Source of the DNA: Virgibacillus_F necropolis_A
GTDB taxonomy: Bacteria > Bacillota > Bacilli > Bacillales > Amphibacillaceae
DNA length: 64,000 nt
Assembly: GCF_044793635.1 (NCBI RefSeq)
Contig: NZ_CP084992.1
Location: 2,418,001-2,482,000 of the forward strand
Direction of reading: 5' to 3'
Positions 52,185 through 61,262 of the stretch are shown here, piece after piece. How positions within the stretch are numbered: position 1 is the first letter of the stretch; each line of letters opens with the position of its first letter. The position numbers were made by a program, and so were the translations under genes. The notes beneath the pieces are model-generated. The model searched no databases and was not told where the DNA came from. It worked only from the letters and a program-made list of their open reading frames with translations.

Positions 52185-52346
52185 AAATTGTAACGAATTG
52201 GGCATTATAAAGCAATGAAAATATTTTTTGGTAAATTTAAGAAAATACTTGCCATGTTAAACTAATCACGTAATAATAGAAATGCTAAATAATTTATTAT
52301 TCGTAGGTTAAATATGTGAATTATTTCACAATAGGGAGAGAGGAAA

Positions 52347-53384
52347 ATGAAAGCGTTTTTGCAACGAAAAGGTATTTCATTATCGTGGAAGGAATATATT
52401 ATTACCGCGTTAAGCTATATGGCGTTAGGACTTTTTTCATCATTAATTATTGGCTTAATCATAAAAACGACAGGTGAACAATTAGCACCATGGCTTCCAC
52501 AGGATATCGAAACAGCTCTTATAAATATGGGTAAATATGCAATGGAAACAAAAATTATGGGTGGTGCCATTGGGGTAGCCATTGCCTATGGATTAAAAGC
52601 ACCACCATTAGTGCTGTTTTCTGCACTTTTTGCTGGAGCATTCGGGGCAGAGTTGGGTGGTCCAGTAGGAAGCTACGTTGCGACCTTATTTGCTACGGAA
52701 TTTGGTAAGCTAGTATATAAATCCACACGCGTAGATATCATTGTTACGCCATTTGTTACAATATTGGCCGGGTTCTTAACCGGAACGTTCATTGGTCCAC
52801 CAATCAACACGTTTATGATTTGGTTTGGCGAAGTAATCAATTGGTCGACATCACAGCAGCCGTTTATTATGGGCATCCTGGTAGCAGTCCTGATGGGGTG
52901 GGCGTTAACAGCACCAATTTCAAGTCTGGCTATTTCTATCATGCTTTCCCTTGATGGACTTGCAGCAGGTGCAGCAACGATTGGATGCGCTGCTCAAATG
53001 ATTGGTTTTGCTGTTATTAGCTATCGGGACAATGGGCTTGGTGGGTTTTTTGCCCAAGGAATTGGGACATCCATGCTTCAAGTTGCAAATATATTAAAGA
53101 AGCCTATTATTATCGTTCCACCTACCATAGCGGGAATAGTTCTGGCACCATTCGCAACGGTTTGGCTAGAGATGGAGAACAATGCACTGGGAGCAGGTAT
53201 GGGAACTAGTGGATTAGTTGGTCAAATCATGACTTTCGAAACCATGGGATTCACACTAGATGTCTTCTGGGCAGTGTTGATTTTGCATCTTATTGCACCT
53301 GCAATTATCAGTTTATTAGTTGCAGAGTTCTTCAGGAAAAAGGGTTGGATTAAGCCTGGAGACATGAAGATTTCTTACGAATAA
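52347..53384 (+). CDS. PTS EIIC-like membrane protein
   Basis: A 345-aa polytopic protein of the PTS_EIIC_2 family: KEYIITALSYMALGLFSSLIIG at the start, GGPVGSYVATLFATEFGK and APISSLAISIMLSLDGLAAGAATIGCAAQMIGFA in the middle, and about nine to ten helices. Such proteins occur without IIA/IIB partners, as here, and their substrate is unknown. SD aggga precedes the ATG. The first codons (ATGAAAGCGTTTTTG) come close to a cre site, but two positions do not fit. Confidence 0.8.
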   Translation: MKAFLQRKGISLSWKEYIITALSYMALGLFSSLIIGLIIKTTGEQLAPWLPQDIETALINMGKYAMETKIMGGAIGVAIAYGLKAPPLVLFSALFAGAFGAELGGPVGSYVATLFATEFGKLVYKSTRVDIIVTPFVTILAGFLTGTFIGPPINTFMIWFGEVINWSTSQQPFIMGILVAVLMGWALTAPISSLAISIMLSLDGLAAGAATIGCAAQMIGFAVISYRDNGLGGFFAQGIGTSMLQVANILKKPIIIVPPTIAGIVLAPFATVWLEMENNALGAGMGTSGLVGQIMTFETMGFTLDVFWAVLILHLIAPAIISLLVAEFFRKKGWIKPGDMKISYE

Positions 53385-53393
53385 ACAAGACGG

Positions 53394-53426
53394 CAGTTAT
53401 CGTTTTCTAGTAACTGCTATTTTGTA
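53394..53426 (+). terminator. Terminator of the EIIC-like gene
   Basis: Stem gcagttac / gtaactgc (first arm gcagttatc) around a cgttttcta loop, then atttt. Confidence 0.65.
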
Positions 53427-53482
53427 CTCAACTTTTATCAACATCATGCATGTTATAATGACGAAAATGGAGGGATATGAAA

Positions 53483-53932
53483 ATGGATCAGTTTATGGAA
53501 CGAGCAGTTGAATTAGCGCTGGAAAATGTTCGCGAGGGTGGTCAACCATTTGGAGCGGTTCTAGTGAAAAGTGATGAAGCTGTTGCAGAAGGTGTAAATG
53601 AGCTGCATAGAAATTATGATGTTAGTGGTCATGCAGAACTACTCGCGATGCGAAAAGCCCAGCAACAATTCAAAACGAATGATTTATCTGGATATACTAT
53701 GTACGCAAGTGGAGAGCCTTGTCCGATGTGTTTAACAGCGATGTACTTTGCAGGAATTGAAAACGTTTATTATTGCGCATCGCTTGATGAAGCTGTAGAG
53801 GCTGGCTTAACTAAATCTAAAGTTGTTTATGAGGATTTGAAAAAAGCGAGGGAAGAACGACAGTTGAATATGATCCATACACCATTAGAAGATCAAGCGA
53901 ACCCAATGGTTGAATGGAAAAGGAAACAATAA
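53483..53932 (+). CDS. Nucleoside/guanine deaminase-like protein
   Basis: A protein of about 149 aa of the cytidine-deaminase-like zinc fold. HAELLAMRKAQ (about 52) carries the zinc His and catalytic Glu, and PCPMCLTAMYFAG (about 82-94) the two zinc Cys. Length and the SGHAEL / GEPCPMC pattern fit the GuaD group (guanine deaminase), but tRNA adenosine deaminase relatives cannot be excluded. The ATG at 53483 lies 8 nt after ggaggg; an earlier ATG overlaps that SD. Confidence 0.83.
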   Translation: MDQFMERAVELALENVREGGQPFGAVLVKSDEAVAEGVNELHRNYDVSGHAELLAMRKAQQQFKTNDLSGYTMYASGEPCPMCLTAMYFAGIENVYYCASLDEAVEAGLTKSKVVYEDLKKAREERQLNMIHTPLEDQANPMVEWKRKQ

Positions 53933-53944
53933 TTAAAAATATAT

Positions 53945-53973
53945 TTGACAGATCAAGTGAATCTACGTATGAT
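53945..53973 (+). promoter_or_regulatory. Promoter of the ABC-F leader
   Basis: TTGACA, 17 bp, TATGAT. Confidence 0.75.
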
Positions 53974-53979
53974 AAAGAA

Positions 53980-54226
53980 AATAAAGAAGAGGAGGACCTA
54001 TCCGACAATGAAGTAAAAACACGTTTATCCAGTTATGTTTGAATAAAATCAAACGAGCGTTTCTGTCTGTATGAAACGAATGGGATACGTGTGAACTTTT
54101 TTAGGATAGCCTTTTTTACGACAAGTAAATTTTCTGAACGTACGTCTATCCATATCACGAAATTACCCATTCACAGGCAGCTACCTGTGATTTTTTATTG
54201 GACTTTTTTAGACCGGGGGTATGTGA
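53980..54226 (+). promoter_or_regulatory. Attenuator-like leader of the ABC-F gene
   Basis: A leader of about 245 nt. It contains ggaggacc followed by the minimal reading frame ATG-AAG-TAA (54008-54016), a stem ACACGTttATCC / GGATACGTGT followed by gaactttttt (about 54021-54105), a ggatag / ctatcc pair that could form an alternative stem, and an intrinsic terminator tcacaggca-gc-tacctgtga + tttttt (54171-54196) 30 nt before the ABC-F start. Such leaders are typical of antibiotic-inducible ABC-F genes. Confidence 0.65.
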
Positions 54227-56026
54227 ATGTTTATAGTTAAAGCAAGAGCATTACGTAAAGATTGGAATGGGGAGACCCTGTTCGAGAATATAAATATTGA
54301 ATTAAAAAAAGGGGAACATTTAGCTTTATTTGGAAGAAACGGTGTTGGGAAAACAACACTTTTAAACGGATTGATTGGAAAGGTTTCCTTTGACGCTGGT
54401 ACCGTTCAACGTCTAGTACCTCTAGAAAAGTGGGGAATGCTGGAACAGGATCCGATAATAAATGCAAGAATAAACACGTTTGAATTTGTCCAATCAGGTG
54501 CAAATGATCGGTTTCATTTAAAAAAGGAACTTGAAACTCTGCAAGGAAAACTAAATAACGCAAGTACCAATTTACTAGATAAATATAATACGGTTTATGA
54601 AAAATTTCTAGCAATGGATGGCTACAGTTTAGAATCGGAAGCAGAAAAATGTTTACATGAAGTAAACTTGTCTGAACGAACCTGGAAAACTGATTTTAGT
54701 CAGTTAAGTGGTGGTGAAAAAACACGTGCTCAACTGGCCCGCATTCTAATGCAAAAGCCAGAATGCATTTTAATGGATGAGCCAACTAATCACTTGGATC
54801 AATCGACGATAGAATGGTTGGAATCATGGATGCAGTCATATACTGGTGCGGTTTTATATGTATCGCACGATAGATATTTTTTAGACAAAACAGCGCATGC
54901 CATGTATGAACTAACTAGCGATACCTCGGAACGTTTTATCGGGGGATATAGTGAGTATAAAAACCAAAAGGAGCTAGAACGACGGACTCAGGAAGCTCTT
55001 TATCAAAAGCAGAAACAAAAACGCGCTGCATTGGAACAAACAATTCGAAACTATCAGCAGTGGTTCCAGCAAGCTCATAAAGCGGCGGGGACAGACGACT
55101 TTGCCCGTGCGAAAGCGAAGAAAAACGTGTCACGTTTCAAAGCAAAGGAAAAAGAATTAGAGCGCTTGGAAAATAAACAAGTCGATAAACCAAGGGATGC
55201 AAACCAGCTAAATGTAAAGCTTGAGGGAGGTTCGTTTTCTGCAAAACGTTTGGTCCATCTGGAAAAAATCTGCTTCCGGTATGAGAATGAAGAGCCATTA
55301 TTTTTGGATAGGTCAATGTCCGTATATCGAGGCGATAAACTTGCCGTAATAGGAGCAAACGGGACGGGGAAATCGACCTTGCTAAAATTAATAACTGGTA
55401 ACCTCACTCCCAATGACGGTAGTATTCGATTTAATCCACAAACAAAAATTGGATATTTTGCACAGGAGCTTGATAATCTGGATGAAAACAAAACCCTGCT
55501 TGATAGCATGTTGGAATTACCTGACATGACACAAACGGAAGCGCGAACTATTCTGGGATGTTTTTTGTTTTCTCGTGAAGCTGTTTTTAAACAAATTAAG
55601 AACTTAAGTATGGGGGAGAAATGCCGTGTCGCATTTCTGAACCTATACTATAGCAATGCAAATTTATTGGTTCTCGATGAGCCGACCAATTTTCTGGATG
55701 TAGCTACGAAAGAAGTTATAGAAGAGGTTTTACAGGGATATCCTGGCGCATTGATCGTTGTGTCGCATGATCGATTTTTTGTACAAAAAATTGCTAATCG
55801 AATCATACAACTTGGGGATAATCAGTGGGTGGATTACCATGGATCATATGAGGATTTTATAGAAGATTTCTCAAAGGAAAGGTCAGAGCATGATACAGAT
55901 ATTCAAGAGTTGGAGCTTCGCTTAACGCAATTAATGGTTACTGAAGATGTGGAAGGTGAAGCGGAACAAGGTAGAATAATGGAGGAAATTCGCGAAATAA
56001 AGCAAAAGCTAGCAGATCTTAAGTGA
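54227..56026 (+). CDS. ABC-F family ribosome-protection-type ATPase
   Basis: A 599-aa protein without membrane segments and with two ATPase domains: Walker A GRNGVGKTT (about 37) and GANGTGKST (about 378), signatures LSGGEKTRAQLA (about 162) and LSMGEKCRVAFL (about 462), Walker B CILMDEPTNHLD and LLVLDEPTNFLD. The interdomain linker (about 245-340) is long and Lys/Arg-rich (YQQWFQQAHKAAGTDDFARAK), and there is a C-terminal coiled coil. ABC-F proteins act on the ribosomal E site. The attenuator-like leader suggests an antibiotic-resistance type, but the drug is unknown. SD accggggg precedes the ATG. Confidence 0.88.
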   Translation: MFIVKARALRKDWNGETLFENINIELKKGEHLALFGRNGVGKTTLLNGLIGKVSFDAGTVQRLVPLEKWGMLEQDPIINARINTFEFVQSGANDRFHLKKELETLQGKLNNASTNLLDKYNTVYEKFLAMDGYSLESEAEKCLHEVNLSERTWKTDFSQLSGGEKTRAQLARILMQKPECILMDEPTNHLDQSTIEWLESWMQSYTGAVLYVSHDRYFLDKTAHAMYELTSDTSERFIGGYSEYKNQKELERRTQEALYQKQKQKRAALEQTIRNYQQWFQQAHKAAGTDDFARAKAKKNVSRFKAKEKELERLENKQVDKPRDANQLNVKLEGGSFSAKRLVHLEKICFRYENEEPLFLDRSMSVYRGDKLAVIGANGTGKSTLLKLITGNLTPNDGSIRFNPQTKIGYFAQELDNLDENKTLLDSMLELPDMTQTEARTILGCFLFSREAVFKQIKNLSMGEKCRVAFLNLYYSNANLLVLDEPTNFLDVATKEVIEEVLQGYPGALIVVSHDRFFVQKIANRIIQLGDNQWVDYHGSYEDFIEDFSKERSEHDTDIQELELRLTQLMVTEDVEGEAEQGRIMEEIREIKQKLADLK

Positions 56027-56128
56027 ATTGTTGAAAAATGCTCATAATAGTAAAGTGTGTGGCTGCCCTTCACTTAGTCAAATGGTGTATGATTGAATTA
56101 CATTATTTGGTTATGTGGAGGGAAATCC

Positions 56129-56581
56129 ATGACACTTTATGCGTTTCTTGTATTTATTCATATTTTTTCCGCTATTTTAGGTATGGGACCTGGCTTTGTG
56201 ATGATTTATATTGTTAAAAACGCGACGAATATGAACGAATTGCGCCATGCGTATTCGATTCGTAATCGTCTACATATTTTTGTGATGGTTGGAGGTACGC
56301 TCTTACTTATTACAGGCCTTCTTATGGGGGTATTAAATCCTTTGCTGTTTCAAGCGGGATGGTATGTTGCCAGTTTAGTCCTGTTTTTAATTGCCTTAGC
56401 GCTTGGACCGACTTTTTTGTCTTCGCGATCGAAACCGATTAAAGCTTTATTAGAAAGTCAATCAGAAGAAAGAATTCCCGATGAATACTATCCGTTAGCA
56501 AAAAAACTATTTTTCTTTGAACGTATTGAGAATGTGATTTTTATGGTCGTGATTGCGCTGATGATTACGAAACCATTTTAA
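56129..56581 (+). CDS. DUF2269-like membrane protein
   Basis: A 150-aa protein with four membrane helices: YAFLVFIHIFSAILGMGPGFVMIYIV, HIFVMVGGTLLLITGLLMGVL, GWYVASLVLFLIALALG and IENVIFMVVIALMI. The HIFSAILGMGPGF pattern is typical of DUF2269 integral membrane proteins of unknown function. The ATG at 56129 lies 6 nt after ggaggg; codons upstream are excluded. Confidence 0.75.
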   Translation: MTLYAFLVFIHIFSAILGMGPGFVMIYIVKNATNMNELRHAYSIRNRLHIFVMVGGTLLLITGLLMGVLNPLLFQAGWYVASLVLFLIALALGPTFLSSRSKPIKALLESQSEERIPDEYYPLAKKLFFFERIENVIFMVVIALMITKPF

Positions 56582-56589
56582 TGCATAAT

Positions 56590-56625
56590 GAAATGAGCTT
56601 CCCGAAAAAGGAAAGCTCATTTTTG
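56590..56625. terminator. Bidirectional terminator between the DUF2269 gene and fruA
   Basis: Stem atgagcttYcc / ggaaagctcat with a cgaaaaa loop, T-run on the plus strand and A/T-rich sequence on the other. Confidence 0.8.
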
Positions 56626-58506
56626 TTATGCAGCGTTTTTTGCTAGATTTTTTTTCAATATACCAGCCATTAACGCAGTGACGATAGATCCGATAATGAT
56701 CGCAAGAATGTATAATAAAGCCTTGCCAACGCCGCCATCTACAAGTGGTATAACAAAAACCCCTCCGTGTGGTGCACGTAATGCAATATCAAACAGCATG
56801 GTTAATGCACCTGTTACCGCAGCTCCAGTCACTGTTGATGGAATTACCCGGGCCGGATCGGCAGCTGCGAGCGGGATGACTCCCTCCGTAATGAAGCACG
56901 CACCAAGCGCGTAGGCTGTTTTTCCAGCTTCACGTTCTGTTTTCGTGAAGCGGTTTTTGAATAATGATGTTGCGAGTGCCATTCCTAGCGGTGGCACCAT
57001 TCCTGCAGCCATAACAGTTGCAATAAAGGTGTAGTTTCCTGCATCAAGCATTGCAATACCGAATGTGTATGCTGCTTTATTGACAGGTCCACCCATATCG
57101 AATGCCATCATTGCCCCTAGAATTAATCCAAGAAGTATTTGGTTTGTTCCGCCCATACCTTCCAAAAATGTTGAAAGACCTGTATATATCTTTGTTAATG
57201 GCGGGTTAATCAGCATCATGATTATTCCAGTAATCGCGATACTAAATAATGGATAAAATAAGACCGGTTTTAATCCTTCAAGTGAATCTGGTAAACCAGC
57301 AAATGCTTTCTTAACGAGCAATGTTACATAACCAGCTAGAAAACCGGCAATTAAGCCTCCAAGAAAACCTGATCCGCTGGCTGCACCTTCAGCTCCAGTT
57401 ACAGTTATTGCAATTAGTCCACCTACCATACCTGGTGCGAAACCTGGTCGTTCGGCAATACTTGAGGCGATAAAACCAGCTAAGACTGGAACCATTAAGA
57501 AGAATGCTTTTTCACCACCAATTGTGCTCAGCATCTTAGCGAATTCATTATCTGATTCAATCCCCCAGAAGAATGATATCGCAATTAAAATACCACCACC
57601 GACAACGAAAGGAAGCATGTTTGAAACACCGTTCATTAAATGTTTATAAAAGCCACTTCGGGATTCCTTTTCACTTGTATTTGATTCGGACTTTTTTGGT
57701 TGATACAACGGAGCATCCTGGTTTACTGCTCGATTCAAAAGGTCTGTTGTTTCATGAATTGCTTTTCCAACGCCTGTTTCAATCACAGGCTTACCTGCAA
57801 ATCGTTCCATTTCAACCTTCGTATCCGCAGCTACAATTATAGCATCAGCCTCAGCAATTTCTTCAGCAGTTAAACGGTTCTTAACACCACTGGAGCCATT
57901 TGTTTCCACTTTAATGGAAATCCCCATTTCTTTTGCAGTTTCATTTAACTTTTCAGCAGCCATATAGGTATGGGCAATTCCTGTTGGACAAGCTGTTACA
58001 GCAAGAATCCTTGATGACTTAGATTCTTCAGTTTCTTCAGGGGTGTCTACTTCGATTTCTTTTGCATTTACTGCTTCTAATACTTCTTCCTTCGATGTAG
58101 CCTGATATATTTTTTCTCGAAACTTCTCATCCATCAAAAAAGTCGACAATCGAGATAAGGCTTCTAGGTGGGCGTTATTCGCGCCCTCACTAGCCGCAAT
58201 CATGAAAAATAAATGCGCAGGCTGCCCATCTAATGAATCAAAATCAATCCCCGATTCTGAACGGCCAAATGCAATTGCGGGATTCTTTACTGCGGCAGAC
58301 TTTGCATGTGGAATAGCAATGCTTTCGCCGATTCCTGTTGTGCTCTGTTCCTCGCGGTTAAAAATATCGTTAATAAATGATTGCTTATCGTTAAGCTTTC
58401 CCGCATAATCGAGCTGGTCAGCTATTTCGTTTAAAACATCGTTCTTTGATTGAGCCTGTAAATCTAGAATAATAGTATCCTGACTTAATAATTCCGTAAT
58501 TTTCAC
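56626..58506 (-). CDS. fruA: Fructose-specific PTS enzyme IIABC
   Basis: A 626-aa fused transporter. The IIA domain (residues 1-145) has the phospho-His in SIAIPHAKS (about 67); IIB (about 165-265) has the phospho-Cys in VTACPTGIAHTYMAAE (about 171); IIC (about 290-626) has nine to ten helices (MLPFVVGGGILIA, AFDMGGPVNKAAY). It imports fructose as fructose 1-phosphate. The GTG start follows the fruK stop without a gap, preceded by gaggatg. Last gene of fruRKA. Confidence 0.95.
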   Translation of the reverse strand: MKITELLSQDTIILDLQAQSKNDVLNEIADQLDYAGKLNDKQSFINDIFNREEQSTTGIGESIAIPHAKSAAVKNPAIAFGRSESGIDFDSLDGQPAHLFFMIAASEGANNAHLEALSRLSTFLMDEKFREKIYQATSKEEVLEAVNAKEIEVDTPEETEESKSSRILAVTACPTGIAHTYMAAEKLNETAKEMGISIKVETNGSSGVKNRLTAEEIAEADAIIVAADTKVEMERFAGKPVIETGVGKAIHETTDLLNRAVNQDAPLYQPKKSESNTSEKESRSGFYKHLMNGVSNMLPFVVGGGILIAISFFWGIESDNEFAKMLSTIGGEKAFFLMVPVLAGFIASSIAERPGFAPGMVGGLIAITVTGAEGAASGSGFLGGLIAGFLAGYVTLLVKKAFAGLPDSLEGLKPVLFYPLFSIAITGIIMMLINPPLTKIYTGLSTFLEGMGGTNQILLGLILGAMMAFDMGGPVNKAAYTFGIAMLDAGNYTFIATVMAAGMVPPLGMALATSLFKNRFTKTEREAGKTAYALGACFITEGVIPLAAADPARVIPSTVTGAAVTGALTMLFDIALRAPHGGVFVIPLVDGGVGKALLYILAIIIGSIVTALMAGILKKNLAKNAA

Positions 58507-59436
58507 TTAGATCACATCCTCTTCTTTGTAAGGGTATAGGGTAACTTTTGAAACTAATGCTTCAACATCTGTCTTATCACATAAGTCGGTACGGAATGCG
58601 GTGGCACTGCCACTTGCGATTCCATAACGAAATGCCTCCGTAACATCATTGCCTTGAACATAGGCCGCAATGAATCCTGATACAAGGGAATCCCCGGCAC
58701 CGACAGTATTTACAACCTTGCCTTTAGGTGCTTCCGCCAGTAGAACTTGCTCTTCCGTTACTAAGATAGCTCCGTTTCCACCCATTGAAACAATGACATG
58801 TTTGATGCCTTGTTTAACTAGTTTTTTCGCATAAAAAATGGCCTCTTTTTTCGTGGATATTTTCGTATCAAATAATTCCCCGAGTTCATTTTCGTTTGGT
58901 TTAATTAAAAAGGCTTTGGTATCTATTAACTGTTTTAATGCGCTGCCAGATGTATCCAATACAAAATGGATTCCTTTTGTATGGCAAGTAGTTGCTATTG
59001 CCTGGTAGAAAGCGTTTGGAATAGTGTCTGGTAAGCTGCCTGCTAAAACGAACCAATCTCCAGTATCAAGCTGTTCTAATTTTGCCAGCAATTCTTCCCG
59101 CTGCTCATGCGTCGTATTTGGTCCCGGTCCATTTAACTCCGATTCGTTAGCAGCTTTGATCTTTACATTAATGCGTGTTGGTTCATTTGTTGCAATGAAC
59201 GTTGTTTTAATTCCTTCATCATGTAAAAAGTTTTGAATGTATTCACCAGTAAAACCACCAGCGAAGCCAAGTGCTACACTATTGACGTTTAAGCGGTTTA
59301 ATACACGTGATACATTGATTCCTTTTCCACCTGGGAAAAAATAAACTTCCTCCGTACGGTTTAATTTCCCTGGATGAAATTCCGGTAAATAAACCGTATA
59401 ATCAATCGATGGTGTAATGGTGCATGTATAAATCAT
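58507..59436 (-). CDS. fruK: 1-phosphofructokinase
   Basis: A 309-aa PfkB-family kinase that turns fructose 1-phosphate into fructose 1,6-bisphosphate. FFPGGKGINVSRVL (about 32-45) is PfkB signature 1 and VNTVGAGDSLVSGF (about 246-259) is signature 2, with the catalytic Asp. The start overlaps the fruR stop (ATGA). SD aggtggt lies upstream. Confidence 0.95.
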   Translation of the reverse strand: MIYTCTITPSIDYTVYLPEFHPGKLNRTEEVYFFPGGKGINVSRVLNRLNVNSVALGFAGGFTGEYIQNFLHDEGIKTTFIATNEPTRINVKIKAANESELNGPGPNTTHEQREELLAKLEQLDTGDWFVLAGSLPDTIPNAFYQAIATTCHTKGIHFVLDTSGSALKQLIDTKAFLIKPNENELGELFDTKISTKKEAIFYAKKLVKQGIKHVIVSMGGNGAILVTEEQVLLAEAPKGKVVNTVGAGDSLVSGFIAAYVQGNDVTEAFRYGIASGSATAFRTDLCDKTDVEALVSKVTLYPYKEEDVI

Positions 59437-60185
59437 GGTGATACCACCTCTATAGTTGTTTTGTCGGTTATGGCTTTATAGTTTATTTCAGATAAAGAAC
59501 CCGTTATTAAGGTCGCTTCAGATAGATCGCAAATTTTTGCGAAGCTAACTTTATCTAGTTTTGTATGATCTGCTAAAACATACGTTTCTTTAGCGAGCGT
59601 AAGGGCAGTATGTTTGATGTTTGCTTCTTCTGGGTCAGGTGTAGTATACCCAAAATCCAGGTGAAACCCATTTACACCAAGGAAACATTTATCAAATCGG
59701 TAGTTTTCCAGTGACTGAACTGCCTGCTGACCGATTAATGCACTTGTTTTTTGTTTTAAAAATCCACCTGTTAGATAGGTAGTTATGCCATTTTTCATTA
59801 ACAAATCAACATGTGTCAAACCATTTGTTACGACAACAACCTGTTTGACTTTTAAGTAAGGGATTAATTGCAAAGTTGTTGTACCAGCATCAAGGAAAAT
59901 ACAATCTTCTTCCTGTATGAATTCAGCAGCTAGTTTGGCAATCCTTTGCTTTTCCTCAAGGTTTCTCGTAGATTTTTCTGCGATACTATATTCTTGCAGC
60001 TTTTTCTCGGTTAGCGTTGCGCCACCGTGAATGCGTTGTAATTTATGCTGTTTTTCTAAGTCCGTCAGGTCACGCCTGATGGTTGATTCAGAAGCGGAAG
60101 TAACCTCGTGAATTTCCTGTGTGGTTACTGTTTGCTTTTCATCTAAAAGCTCTAGAATAATAGCGTGTCGTTCATTCGTAAGCAT
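59433..60185 (-). CDS. fruR: DeoR-family repressor of the fructose operon
   Basis: A protein of about 250 aa. N-terminal DeoR HTH (ERHAIILELLDEKQTVTTQEIHEVTSASESTIRRDLTDLEKQHKLQRIHGGA) and a sugar-phosphate sensing domain (CIFLDAGTTTLQLIPYL, VVTNGLTHVDLL, VLADHTKLD). It is the first gene of the operon. The ATG at 60185 is chosen over one two codons upstream. It should release its operator when fructose 1-phosphate binds. Confidence 0.92.
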   Translation of the reverse strand: MLTNERHAIILELLDEKQTVTTQEIHEVTSASESTIRRDLTDLEKQHKLQRIHGGATLTEKKLQEYSIAEKSTRNLEEKQRIAKLAAEFIQEEDCIFLDAGTTTLQLIPYLKVKQVVVVTNGLTHVDLLMKNGITTYLTGGFLKQKTSALIGQQAVQSLENYRFDKCFLGVNGFHLDFGYTTPDPEEANIKHTALTLAKETYVLADHTKLDKVSFAKICDLSEATLITGSLSEINYKAITDKTTIEVVSP

Positions 60186-60218
60186 ATGCACATCACCCTT
60201 GTTTACTTAATGGTTACA

Positions 60219-60247
60219 AGTATAGGGGAAACGGTTACATAAATCAA
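60219..60247 (-). promoter_or_regulatory. Promoter of fruRKA with cre site in the spacer
   Basis: Minus strand TTGATT, 17 bp, TATACT. The spacer holds ATGTAACCGTTTCCC (60226-60240 on the plus strand as gggaaacggttacat), a good match to the CcpA cre consensus. Confidence 0.7.
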
Positions 60248-60276
60248 TCACAAACAATCATTTTCAATCATAATCA
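60245..60276. promoter_or_regulatory. CAATCA direct repeats, likely FruR operator
   Basis: CAATCA at 60245, 60255 and 60265 (10-bp spacing) and a TAATCA at 60271, overlapping and just upstream of the -35. Phased direct repeats are usual for DeoR-type operators. Confidence 0.6.
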
Positions 60277-60407
60277 TTCATAAATGTTTGGGATAGGGTT
60301 AATTAGGTAATTATATATTGCAATACAGATACCACCATGCTATTGTATTAAACAATATATTTTTTTCGGAATAAGATATAGGATTACTTAGAAAGGAGGG
60401 GAATCGC

Positions 60408-60947
60408 ATGCGAAACGTAAACTTAGAAGAGATATTTAGACATCCAATTACACAAAAATATTTGAAGCGATCAGGGATGGAACATGCAATTTCAGTCGCG
60501 GAATATGCTTGTAATTTTGCGATTAAGAACCAAGTAGATCCAGACTTAGCCACAAAGGCAGCATTACTTCACGATGTTGGACATTATACCTGGTATCGTG
60601 ACGGAGAATGGGATTATGAACTATATCGTGAAAATGATATTCATGCGATAAAAGGAGCAAGCCGTGCACACAAGCTATTAATTCGAATTGGCGAAGATCG
60701 GCATGCCGCAAAGGAAATTGCCGTGGCAATCTTACTTCACACCGATTCTTATTTGCCTGAAGGCCACTTGAATTTAAAACCACTTCAATATGTCGTCTCA
60801 CTTGCGGATGAGGCAGATGAAGAGTCAGATGGCAAACACCACTATCGAACCATTGATGATAGAGCTGCGATGGAACGAATTCGCAATCTGGACAGAAAGA
60901 TTGATAAAATAAAGGAAAATGAACAGTTTAATAAAATTATAAATTAG
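60408..60947 (+). CDS. HD-domain phosphohydrolase
   Basis: A 179-aa protein with the HD metal set: MEHAISVAEYA (first His, about 24), LLHDVGHYTWY (HD, about 51-52), ILLHTDSYLPEG (His-Asp, about 110) and SLADEADEESDG (Asp, about 130). Such small HD proteins hydrolyse phosphate esters, often of nucleotides; no substrate can be assigned. SD aaggagggg precedes the ATG. It is a single gene. Confidence 0.82.
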   Translation: MRNVNLEEIFRHPITQKYLKRSGMEHAISVAEYACNFAIKNQVDPDLATKAALLHDVGHYTWYRDGEWDYELYRENDIHAIKGASRAHKLLIRIGEDRHAAKEIAVAILLHTDSYLPEGHLNLKPLQYVVSLADEADEESDGKHHYRTIDDRAAMERIRNLDRKIDKIKENEQFNKIIN

Positions 60948-61050
60948 GAATTGCTAGGTTTAGAGTAAGCTCATTTAACTAATAAATGATGCTTATTTTT
61001 ATGGAGAGGAGAGGGGGAAAGGCATTAGATGTGCTTTGTTAGCTTTCTAT

Positions 61051-61160
61051 TTCCGCTGATTTACATGGATATCCGCCGAACCACTAAGATATCTGCCATT
61101 ATTCTGATTTAACCGCCATTATAAAAATATAACCGCCAATTTGCGATTATATCCGCCATT
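61051..61160 (-). repeat. 20-bp-period array B: six reverse-oriented WATCCGCCA cores
   Basis: Cores at 61051 (ttccgctgat), 61071 (atccgccgaa), 61091 (atctgccatt), 61111 (aaccgccatt), 61131 (aaccgccaat) and 61151 (atccgccatt): exactly 20 bp apart with different A/T-rich spacers. The reverse complement is the core of array A (YGGCGGWTAT). It lies between the HD-hydrolase gene and the vanY-like gene. Confidence 0.85.
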
Positions 61161-61187
61161 TAGAATTTACTTAAACCAACCCCCGTT

Positions 61188-61262
61188 AGAAAACTTGGCT
61201 TATCGCCAAGCCTTAGTTGCACTTATGCAGTAAGTAAGGATTTATGCTTTCTTAACTGCTAA
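61188..61262. repeat. AGAAAACTTGGC repeat family, copy C
   Basis: Nearly identical to copy B at 39511-39593: stem CTTGGC-TTATC-GCCAAG, then TTAGTTGCACTTATGCAGTA and the second stem with CTTTCTTAACTGCT. With array B it accounts for the 346-bp gap. Confidence 0.7.

Noticed and set aside
52347..52361. cre site at the start of the EIIC-like gene
   Set aside because: ATGAAAGCGTTTTTG misses two conserved positions of the consensus and is explained by the coding sequence.
53817..54008. A 63-codon minus-strand frame before the ABC-F gene
   Set aside because: It overlaps the end of the deaminase gene and the leader promoter, with no SD.
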